Source: Castellaniella sp034675905
GTDB lineage: Bacteria; Pseudomonadota; Gammaproteobacteria; Burkholderiales; Burkholderiaceae_B
DNA: 64,000 nucleotides
Assembly: GCF_034675905.1 (NCBI RefSeq)
Contig: NZ_JAUCCV010000010.1
Coordinates: forward strand, 496,001 to 560,000
Direction of reading: 5' to 3'
Every line of letters begins with the position of its first letter. Positions within the stretch are counted from its first letter, which is position 1. The notes beneath the pieces were generated by a model. That model made no database searches, was not told the DNA's origin, and was given only the letters and a program-made list of their open reading frames with translations. Positions 17,761-24,370 of this stretch are shown piece after piece. Both the position numbers and the translations under genes were made by a program.

Positions 17761-18819
17761 TCAAGGCAGCACCGCTACCTGTTGCAGGCCGGTGACTTCA
17801 GGAAAACCGAACATCAGATTCATGTTCTGCACCGCTTGGCCGGCGGCGCCCTTGACCAGATTGTCCTGCACCACCAGCACGACCAAAGTATCCCCGCCGG
17901 CAGGACGATGGACGGCAAGACGCAGCATATTGGACGCCCGCACCGACCGCGTCTGAGGCAGGCTGCCGGCTGGCATCACATCGACAAAGGGCTCATCGGC
18001 ATAGCGTTGTTCATACAGGGCTTGGAAGTCGGTATCCAGGGCATCCGGCAGGATGCGCAGATACAGGGTAGAGAACATGCCCCGGATCATGGGTACCAAA
18101 TGCGGGACGAAGGTCAGCCCGACCGGCTCGCCGGCGATGCGGGTCAGGCATTCGGAAATTTCGGGATGATGGCGGTGGCCCGCCACCCCGTAGGCGGCGA
18201 AATTGTCCGCCGCTTCGGAAAACAGGGAGCCGACCTGGGTCTTGCGCCCCGCCCCGGACACCCCCGATTTCGAATCGGCAATGACGTGCGCAACATCGAC
18301 CAGCGCACGCCCCGCCTGCAGGAGAGGCGCCAAGCCCAGCAGCACCGTGGTCGGATAACACCCAGGATTGCCGACGACCCGCGCCTGGCGGATGCGGTCG
18401 CGATCCAATTCCGGCAAGCCATAAACGGCATCGCGCAACACGGCAGGGCAACTGTGCGGCAGCTTGTACCAACGCTGGAACGCGTCGATATCCTGCAAAC
18501 GGAAATCGGCTGCCAGGTCGATGATGCGGACATCATGTTCCAGCAGACCCGGGGCCTGCTCCATGGCGACGCCATGAGGCGTCGCGAAAAACACGACATC
18601 GCACTGATCCAGCGCGGCGTCTTCAGGCGTCTGAAAGCACAGATCGACGTGGCCGCGCAGGTTCGGGAACATATCGGCCACCGGCACGCCTGATTCCTTG
18701 CGTGACGTGATGGCATGCAGTTGTACATGGGGGTGCTGCGACAGCAGGCGTAATAGTTCCACCCCGGTGTACCCGGTGCCGCCGACGATGCCGACTTTGA
18801 TGCGTGACGCTGCGTTCAT
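17761..18819 (-). CDS. argC: N-acetyl-gamma-glutamyl-phosphate reductase
   Basis: Third step of arginine synthesis: NADPH reduction of N-acetylglutamyl phosphate. The dinucleotide loop is GIVGGTGYTG and the catalytic Cys154 lies in VVGNPGCYPTTVLLG. HRHHPEI and SKSGVSGAGR are also present. The start at 18819 has an excellent AGGAAGGG site, giving 352 aa. An upstream terminator at 18909-18938 separates it from the ribosomal operon. Confidence 0.96.
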   Translation of the reverse strand: MNAASRIKVGIVGGTGYTGVELLRLLSQHPHVQLHAITSRKESGVPVADMFPNLRGHVDLCFQTPEDAALDQCDVVFFATPHGVAMEQAPGLLEHDVRIIDLAADFRLQDIDAFQRWYKLPHSCPAVLRDAVYGLPELDRDRIRQARVVGNPGCYPTTVLLGLAPLLQAGRALVDVAHVIADSKSGVSGAGRKTQVGSLFSEAADNFAAYGVAGHRHHPEISECLTRIAGEPVGLTFVPHLVPMIRGMFSTLYLRILPDALDTDFQALYEQRYADEPFVDVMPAGSLPQTRSVRASNMLRLAVHRPAGGDTLVVLVVQDNLVKGAAGQAVQNMNLMFGFPEVTGLQQVAVLP

Positions 18820-18908
18820 ATCCCTTCCTGCAAAAAAACATGCGACTGCATTCCATTCTACAAGCAGGCAGACGAACGTGCTGCCCGGGGACGCAGGCGA
18901 CAGCCAAC

Positions 18909-18938
18909 AAAAAACCCCGGCTGCAAGCCGGGGTTTTT
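18909..18938 (-). terminator. Rho-independent terminator of rplM-rpsI
   Basis: Stem ACCCCGGC/GCCGGGGT flanked by A and T runs, ending in six T residues when read leftwards. It lies 37 bp after the rpsI stop and before argC on the same strand. Confidence 0.9.
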
Positions 18939-18974
18939 GCATCGCACCGGGTGGAAAACCACCCGAAACAGCGA

Positions 18975-19367
18975 TCAGCGCTTGCTGAACTGCTTGCGGC
19001 GACGGGCCTTGTGGAAGCCGACCTTTTTACGTTCGACTTCACGGGCATCGCGCGTGACGAAGCCAGCTTGCTTGAGCGGCGACTTCAGGGTCTCGTCGTA
19101 TTCGATCAGGGCACGCGTAATGCCATGACGCACGGCGCCGGCCTGGCCGGATTCACCGCCACCGTGCACGTTGACGTGAAAGTCGAACGATTCCAGGTGG
19201 TTGGTCAGCGCCAGCGGCTGACGCACGACCATGCGGCCGGTTTCACGCGCAAAGTATTCGTCAACCGGCAAGCCGTTGACGACGATCTTGCCCGTGCCTT
19301 TTTTCAGAAACACCCGAGCCACCGAAGTTTTGCGGCGGCCAGTGCCGTAATTCCAATTACCGATCAT
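18975..19367 (-). CDS. rpsI: 30S ribosomal protein S9
   Basis: Small-subunit protein whose C-terminal tail reaches the P-site tRNA. GRRKTSVARVFLKKG, VNVHGGGESGQAGA and the basic C-terminus KKVGFHKARRRKQFSKR are all typical. It is 130 aa and lies 12 bp after rplM. Confidence 0.98.
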   Translation of the reverse strand: MIGNWNYGTGRRKTSVARVFLKKGTGKIVVNGLPVDEYFARETGRMVVRQPLALTNHLESFDFHVNVHGGGESGQAGAVRHGITRALIEYDETLKSPLKQAGFVTRDAREVERKKVGFHKARRRKQFSKR

Positions 19368-19379
19368 GATGGCCTATCC

Positions 19380-19808
19380 TCAAATATCCAGGGTTTGCGG
19401 CTGCTGCGCGGTATGCGGGTGCTCGGCACCGGCATAGACCTTCAGCTTTTTCGCCATGGCGTAACCCAACGGCCCCTTGGGCAGCATGCCCTTGACGGCT
19501 TTCTGCAGGGCGCGGCCCGGAAAACGCTGCTGCATTTTCTGGAAGTTGGTTTCCGTGATCCCGCCCGGATAGGTGGAGTGACGGTAGTAGCGTTTGTCCT
19601 GCGCCTTGGCGCCGGTGACAACGATATCGGCGGCATTGACGACGACGATGTAATCGCCCGTATCAACGTGCGGCGTGAATTCGGGTTTGTGCTTGCCACG
19701 CAGACGGCGTGCGACTTCGCTGGCCACACGGCCGAGGACCTTGCCCTTGGCGTCGATCACAAACCAGTCACGCTTGACTTCATGCGGCTTGGCCACAAAG
19801 GTCTTCAT
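19380..19808 (-). CDS. rplM: 50S ribosomal protein L13
   Basis: Early-assembly large-subunit protein of 142 aa. Diagnostic segments are DAKGKVLGRVASEVARRLRG, DTGDYIVVVNA, KRYYRHSTYPGG and MLPKGPLG. It is the first gene of the rplM-rpsI operon, with a promoter candidate about 120 bp upstream. Confidence 0.98.
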   Translation of the reverse strand: MKTFVAKPHEVKRDWFVIDAKGKVLGRVASEVARRLRGKHKPEFTPHVDTGDYIVVVNAADIVVTGAKAQDKRYYRHSTYPGGITETNFQKMQQRFPGRALQKAVKGMLPKGPLGYAMAKKLKVYAGAEHPHTAQQPQTLDI

Positions 19809-19927
19809 GATGGTGTTCCTGATGAAAAATAAATGAAAGTTTTCGCTTTATTGTCAGGGCTTTATTTGCTGACCCACATACTGCGGCCAGAACCCGTACA
19901 AATTTGATTCAAAACGAAAAGCCCACC

Positions 19928-19956
19928 ATTGTAAGCCACATCAATAACCCAGGCAA
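19928..19956 (-). promoter_or_regulatory. Sigma-70 promoter candidate for rplM-rpsI
   Basis: Read leftwards: -35 TTGCCT, a 17-bp spacer, and -10 TACAAT, each close to consensus. It lies about 120 bp upstream of the rplM start, leaving a moderately long leader. Confidence 0.6.
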
Positions 19957-19982
19957 ATGGAGGAAATAGCAGAGTCCGCGTA

Positions 19983-20182
19983 GGCGTGGCGAGGCCTAGT
20001 GTGTGCGTGCCCCAACCAGCGGTCCTCCCGATGGTCGGACTACCCGGATCTTCTTCGTCCGAGCGGGCGGCGGGCGAACTCGGCCTTCGGCCTCAAACAC
20101 ACCCGCCGACACCCCCCGCTCTCCCTTCAGAAGCATCCGGCGCTGGTCGACCGGGCACGCACACACTAGGCCTCGCCACGCC
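19983..20182 (+). repeat. Large hairpin repeat element, copy A
   Basis: A perfect 30-bp inverted repeat (19983-20012 and 20153-20182) closes this 200-bp element. An inner core at 20044-20140 folds through nested stems: CCGGAT/ATCCGG, GAGCGGG/CCCGCTC (20061-20067 and 20115-20121), CGGCGGGCG/CACCCGCCG (20068-20076 and 20100-20108), and apical GGCC-TTC-GGCC. The 5' arm has a side hairpin, GTCC/GGAC. The core recurs at 60136-60232 (about 94% identical, reverse strand) and more distantly at 59933-60032. The closing arms are unlike those of the other copies. It fills most of the gap between rplM and the TRAP protein gene. No gene is supported inside it. Confidence 0.88.
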
Positions 20183-20214
20183 AGCACCTGCGCAAACACT
20201 CCACGCTGAAAAAC

Positions 20215-20240
20215 AAAAAACGCCCCGAAAGGCGTTTTTT
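20215..20240 (-). terminator. Rho-independent terminator of the TRAP binding-protein gene
   Basis: Symmetrical hairpin AAAAAACGCC / GGCGTTTTTT with loop CCGAAA, 15 bp past the stop codon of the gene on the minus strand. It could work in both directions. Confidence 0.85.
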
Positions 20241-20255
20241 GATCCAGACAGCGGA

Positions 20256-21356
20256 TTATTTTTTCTGACGCGCCAGCGCGGCGCCCAGATAGTTGTCGTA
20301 GGAACCTTCGGCGACGCGGAACCAGGGCACCACGTTGTCACGGAAGGCCATGTAGTTCTCGAAGATTTTCTTGAAGCCCGCGTCTTTATCGCAGAACTCT
20401 TTATAAACCACGCTGGATGCCTCGAACGATGCATCCATGACTTCGCGTGGGAAGCTCTTGAGCACGGCGCCATTGGCGATCAGGCGGCGCAGGGCTTCGG
20501 GGTTATGGGCATCATAATCCTGCACCATCTTTGAACCCGCCGCGCGCGACGCGATGTCGATCGCCGCCTGATAGTGCTTCGGCAGTTCGGCATAGGCCTT
20601 GTCGTTGACGTACAGCGACACCTGGGCGGAGCCTTCCCACCAGCCCGGATAGTAGTAGTACTTGGCGACCTTCTGGAAACCCAGTTTTTCGTCGTCCACC
20701 GGACCAACGAATTCCACAGCGTCCAGCGCCCCCTTTTCCAGAGACGGATAAATATCCCCCGGCGGCACCTGCTGCGGAATCACGCCCATCCGCGACAGGA
20801 CTTCGCCCGCGAAACCAGCCGTACGCATCTTCAGGCCCTTCAGATCTTCGACAGTCTTGATTTCCTTGCGGTACCAGCCGCCCATCTGGGTGCCGGTATT
20901 GCCCAGGGGGAAGTTCACGATGCCCCGCGGCGCAAACAGTTCGCGCATCAGCTTCAGGCCGTCGCCTTCATACATCCAGGCATTCATCTGGCGCACGTTC
21001 AGCCCAAACGGCACTGCCGTATCGAAACAGAAGGAAGGATCCTTGCCGTAGTAGTAGTAGGACGCAGTCTGGCCGCATTCCACCGTGCGGTTGCCCACCG
21101 CATCCATCACGCCATAACCCGGAACCAGTTCACCAGCGGGGTACAGACGAATGTTGAAGTTGCCGTCGGTCAGGTCCTTCACCATGCTGCAAAACAACTG
21201 CGCCGTGGAAAACAGCGGCGGCAGCGACGGCCCATAAGTGGACGTCATTTTCCAGTTGATCTGGGGAGTAGTCTGCGCGATGGCGGGCGCGGCCACAGCC
21301 GCTGTGCCGGCGACTGCACCCAGCCCAGCCTTTTTCAGAAATGCACGACGCTGCAT
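20256..21356 (-). CDS. TRAP transporter substrate-binding protein (DctP/TakP-like), orphan
   Basis: Periplasmic solute-binding protein of a tripartite ATP-independent transporter. The twin-arginine signal (RRAFLKKAG, hydrophobic run, AxA near residue 27) suggests Tat export. The DctP fold shows PAGELVPGYGVMDAV, DLKGLKMRTAGFAGEVL and DAVEFVGPVDDEKLGF, close to the TakP-type family that binds 2-oxo acids. The ligand is inferred only from family resemblance. It is 366 aa. No DctQ or DctM membrane component is encoded nearby. Confidence 0.88.
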   Translation of the reverse strand: MQRRAFLKKAGLGAVAGTAAVAAPAIAQTTPQINWKMTSTYGPSLPPLFSTAQLFCSMVKDLTDGNFNIRLYPAGELVPGYGVMDAVGNRTVECGQTASYYYYGKDPSFCFDTAVPFGLNVRQMNAWMYEGDGLKLMRELFAPRGIVNFPLGNTGTQMGGWYRKEIKTVEDLKGLKMRTAGFAGEVLSRMGVIPQQVPPGDIYPSLEKGALDAVEFVGPVDDEKLGFQKVAKYYYYPGWWEGSAQVSLYVNDKAYAELPKHYQAAIDIASRAAGSKMVQDYDAHNPEALRRLIANGAVLKSFPREVMDASFEASSVVYKEFCDKDAGFKKIFENYMAFRDNVVPWFRVAEGSYDNYLGAALARQKK

Positions 21357-21453
21357 GATGAGTGATCTCCGTGGTGTTCGAGTAAGAAGAAGTGTCCCTG
21401 ATATTACACTGTGCGCCCGGCGGCGCGTAGCCCTGCCGCCTGGCGCACAGCCG

Positions 21454-22821
21454 TCATCGACCGGCGACGGCCATGCGCTCGATCAGGATGGAGCCGGTGG
21501 ATTTGGCGCCCCGCGCATGGACATCCGCCCCCACCGCCACCATCTGGCGGAACATCTCCGCCAGATTGCCGGCGATGGTGATTTCATGCACCGGATGACG
21601 GATCTTGCCGCCCTGCACCCAATAGCCGAAAGCGCCCCGGGAATAATCACCGGTCACATAATTGACGCCCTGGCCGATGAGTTCCGTGACAAGCAGGCCG
21701 GTATCCATCTTGCGCAGCATGGCGTCCAGATCGTCCGCCGGGCGCGTCAGGTGCGACCGCAGACTGAGGTTATGCGAGCCGCCGGCATTACCCGTGGTGG
21801 CCATGCCCAATTTACGGGCCGTGTAGGTGGACAGAAAATAGCCTGTCAGCACCCCCTGGTCGACCACACGGCGCGCCTGCGTGCGCACGCCCTCGGCATC
21901 GAATGGCGAGCTGCCCTGCGCGCCGGGAACATAGGGGTTTTCAATCACGTCCAGATGATCGGCCAGCACCAGCTTGCCCAGGCTGTCCAGCAGAAAACTG
22001 GCCTTGCGATACAAGGCGCCGCCGCTGGTGGCCTGCACCAGAGCGCCCAGCAGGCCCACGGCCAACGGCGCTTCGAACAGCACCGGGTAATGGCCGGTTT
22101 TCACCGTACGGGCATTCAGCCGCGACAAGGCGCGTTCGGCCGCGTAGCGGCCAACGCGGACGGGATCGGCCAGATCCTGGGCGCGGCGCGCCGACGTGTA
22201 CCAGAAATCGCGCTGCATGCCATCGCCGCGCCCGGCGATGGGCGCCACCGACAGACTGTGGCGGGAATAGGGATAGCCTCCTAGAAAACCCTGCGAATTG
22301 CCCAGGACGAAATGGCCTTCCATGGTGTCCAGGGAAGCGCCTTCGGTGTTGGTGATCTGATCGCTGACGGCCAGGGCGGCGCGCTCGGCCCGGATGGCGA
22401 GGCGAGCCGCATCGGCGACCTCGATCGCCCAGGGGTGGTGCAGATCCAGATCAGGGTAATGCTGCGCCAGCTGGTCGGCATCCGGCAGGCCGGCGGCGGG
22501 ATCTTCCGCCGTATGGCGAGCGATATGCCAGGCGGCCTGGACGGTCTTGCGCAGCGCATCCGCCGAGAAGTCCGAGGTGGACGCCGACCCCCGGCGCTGG
22601 CCGGCAAAGACCGTGATGGCGAGGGACCGGTCGCGGGTCTGTTCGATGGTTTCCAGCGTGCGCTGCCGCACCGCCACCGACAGGCCCCGGCTTTCGGAGA
22701 CCTCGGCGGCGGCATCCGATGCGCCAGCATCGCGTGCGTAGCGCAGGGCATCAGTGATCAGTTCGCGGAATTGAGCCTGCTGGGCGGGGATATCCAGGAA
22801 ATCGTCAGTGTGTTCTTTCAT
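21454..22821 (-). CDS. pmbA: Metalloprotease PmbA (TldE)
   Basis: Partner of TldD in a zinc protease that matures peptides and clears unfolded protein fragments. The TldD/PmbA fold is seen in GQRRGSASTSDFS, NTEGASLDTMEGHF, NPYVPGAQGSSPFDAEGV, QGVNYVTGDYSRGAFGYWV and EMFRQMVAVGAD. PmbA lacks the metal HExxxH motif, as here. It is about 455 aa from ATG 22821; a TTG at 22827 is an alternative. It is divergent from darP, a pairing conserved in many proteobacteria. Confidence 0.94.
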   Translation of the reverse strand: MKEHTDDFLDIPAQQAQFRELITDALRYARDAGASDAAAEVSESRGLSVAVRQRTLETIEQTRDRSLAITVFAGQRRGSASTSDFSADALRKTVQAAWHIARHTAEDPAAGLPDADQLAQHYPDLDLHHPWAIEVADAARLAIRAERAALAVSDQITNTEGASLDTMEGHFVLGNSQGFLGGYPYSRHSLSVAPIAGRGDGMQRDFWYTSARRAQDLADPVRVGRYAAERALSRLNARTVKTGHYPVLFEAPLAVGLLGALVQATSGGALYRKASFLLDSLGKLVLADHLDVIENPYVPGAQGSSPFDAEGVRTQARRVVDQGVLTGYFLSTYTARKLGMATTGNAGGSHNLSLRSHLTRPADDLDAMLRKMDTGLLVTELIGQGVNYVTGDYSRGAFGYWVQGGKIRHPVHEITIAGNLAEMFRQMVAVGADVHARGAKSTGSILIERMAVAGR

Positions 22822-22873
22822 GCTCAATCTGCCGTGGTCAAGACGGTTATCATAGCCAATTGCAAATCATTTT

Positions 22874-23455
22874 ATGCCTGAACCCATGGACGAACACCTG
22901 CCGGACGAGGATGCCGCCCAAGACCAGCGGCCCAGCAAATCCCAGGTCAAGCGCGATCTGCACGCCCTGCTCGACCTGGGACGCGAGCTGATCGACCTGC
23001 CGGCGGCGCGGCTGGCGCAATTACCGCTGGACGATTCCCTGCGCGACGCCATCGCCTTGGCCCAACGCATCCACAGCAATGAAGGCCGCCGCCGGCAGAC
23101 CCACTACGTCGGCAAGCTGCTGCGCCGCGTCGATGCCCAGGCTCTGCGTCGCCAGTTGACGGAATGGGCCAGCGGATCGCGCGAGCAGACCCGCTCCATG
23201 CACCGCCTGGAATCCCTGCGCGACCGATTGCTGGATGACGACGAGGCGCTGACCCGGCTGCTGGAATCCTTCCCGCAACTGGATATCCAGGCGCTGCGGG
23301 CGCAGATTCGCGCCGCCCGCAAAGAAGCCAAGGACAATCTGTCGCGCGCCGCCGGTCAGGAACCCGTGCGCAAGCACTACCGCGCCCTGTTCCAGACCCT
23401 GAAACAAATCGACTTCGAGGACCATGCCAGTGGACACGATGCTGGAAACGATTGA
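22874..23455 (+). CDS. darP: Ribosome biogenesis factor DarP (YjgA, DUF615)
   Basis: Associates with late 50S ribosome intermediates in E. coli. It is a helical, highly charged protein of 193 aa. KSQVKRDLHALLDLGRELI, RRRQTHYVGKLLRR and KHYRALFQTLKQI are typical of DUF615. It is divergent from pmbA with about 52 bp between the starts. Its end overlaps the next gene by 32 bp. Confidence 0.93.
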   Translation: MPEPMDEHLPDEDAAQDQRPSKSQVKRDLHALLDLGRELIDLPAARLAQLPLDDSLRDAIALAQRIHSNEGRRRQTHYVGKLLRRVDAQALRRQLTEWASGSREQTRSMHRLESLRDRLLDDDEALTRLLESFPQLDIQALRAQIRAARKEAKDNLSRAAGQEPVRKHYRALFQTLKQIDFEDHASGHDAGND

Positions 23456-24125
23456 ACGGGCTACCGGCCCCAACCCGACCCACAGCGTGATCTGGCTGCA
23501 CGGACTGGGGGCCGATGGTCACGACTTCGAACCCATCGTGCCAGACCTGGCGCACCCCGGCCTGCCGGACATTCGCTTTGTCTTTCCCCACGCGCCGGTC
23601 CGCCCGGTGACGCTGAATCAAGGCATGCCGATGCGGGCCTGGTATGACCTGTACGGCCTGGACCGCGACGCCCGCGAAGACATCGACGGCATCCGCGCCA
23701 CCCGACGCGCGATCACGGAATTGATCACGCGTGAAGCCGAACGCGGCATCCCGCGCGAACAGATCGTGCTGGCCGGCTTTTCCCAAGGCTGCGCCATGGC
23801 GCTATATACCGGTCTGCGTCTGGAACACAGACTGGCCGGACTGATCGGCCTGTCGGGCTACCTGCCGCTGCGCAACACCACGGCGGCAGAACGCCACCCT
23901 GCCAACGCCGCCACCCCGGTATTCATGGCGCACGGCACTCAGGACATGGTGGTGCCCCTGAGCTATGCGGAAACCAGCCGGGATGTAATGACGGGTCTGG
24001 GGCAGGCGGTGCAGTGGCACACGTACTCGATGCCTCACGGACTGCATCCCCAGGAACTGGACGATATCCGGGCATTTCTATCGGAGGTGTTCGTACGCTC
24101 GGATGAATCAGGCACGACATCCTGA
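23424..24125 (+). CDS. Alpha/beta hydrolase, phospholipase/carboxylesterase family
   Basis: Serine hydrolase of 233 aa. The triad is visible: Ser120 in GFSQG, Asp174 (GTQDMVVP) and His205 (SMPHGL). The oxyanion loop is WLHGLGADGHDF. It resembles the small carboxylesterases that act on short-chain or lysophospholipid esters; the true substrate is unknown. It overlaps darP by 32 bp; a second Met at 23439 could be the start. The last nine residues (RSDESGTTS) are encoded by the first unit of the 76-bp tandem repeat, so the native C-terminus may have been altered. Confidence 0.88.
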   Translation: MPVDTMLETIERATGPNPTHSVIWLHGLGADGHDFEPIVPDLAHPGLPDIRFVFPHAPVRPVTLNQGMPMRAWYDLYGLDRDAREDIDGIRATRRAITELITREAERGIPREQIVLAGFSQGCAMALYTGLRLEHRLAGLIGLSGYLPLRNTTAAERHPANAATPVFMAHGTQDMVVPLSYAETSRDVMTGLGQAVQWHTYSMPHGLHPQELDDIRAFLSEVFVRSDESGTTS

Positions 24126-24345
24126 CCCCATCCTTGGTGCGACGCATCCCTCCACCTCGCGCCTTGCAAGGCGCTCGGATGAATCAGGCACGAACCCCCA
24201 CGGCCACCTTTGGTGCGATGCATCCCTCCACCTCGCGCCTTGCAAGGCGCTCGGATGAATCAGGCACGAACCCCCACGGCCACCTTTGGTGCGACGCATC
24301 CCTCCACCTCGCGCCTTGCAAGGCGCTCGGATGAATCAGGCACGA
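24097..24345 (+). repeat. 76-bp tandem repeat, three units plus a partial fourth
   Basis: Units begin with GCTCGGATGAATCAGGCACG at 24097, 24173, 24249 and 24325, exactly 76 bp apart. Units 2 and 3 differ at one base; unit 1 diverges in its first third. Each unit junction contains the perfect 16-bp palindrome GCGCCTTGCAAGGCGC. The first unit overlaps the esterase 3' end and the array stops at the hairpin before the acetyltransferase gene. There are no spacers, so it is not a CRISPR array. Confidence 0.93.
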
Positions 24346-24370
24346 AATAGCCCGCAGGGGCTATTTCGTG
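24341..24370. terminator. Hairpin between the convergent esterase and acetyltransferase genes
   Basis: Twelve-base stem CACGAAATAGCC / GGCTATTTCGTG with a six-base loop. It overlaps the last codons and stop of the acetyltransferase gene and follows the tandem repeat. There is no clear T run, so termination is only likely. Confidence 0.45.

Noticed and set aside
19983..20182. Copy A as a miniature transposable element
   Set aside because: Its perfect 30-bp ends are not shared by copies B and C, and no flanking target duplication is visible. A structured element explains the data better, though mobility is not excluded.
19996..20199. Short open frame inside hairpin copy A
   Set aside because: Related peptides (containing FFVRAG) can be read from the other hairpin copies only because the DNA repeats. 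The frame changes between copies and no ribosome-binding site is present.
24097..24345. CRISPR-like array
   Set aside because: The units are 76 bp and directly abutting, with no unique spacers and no cas genes in the window.
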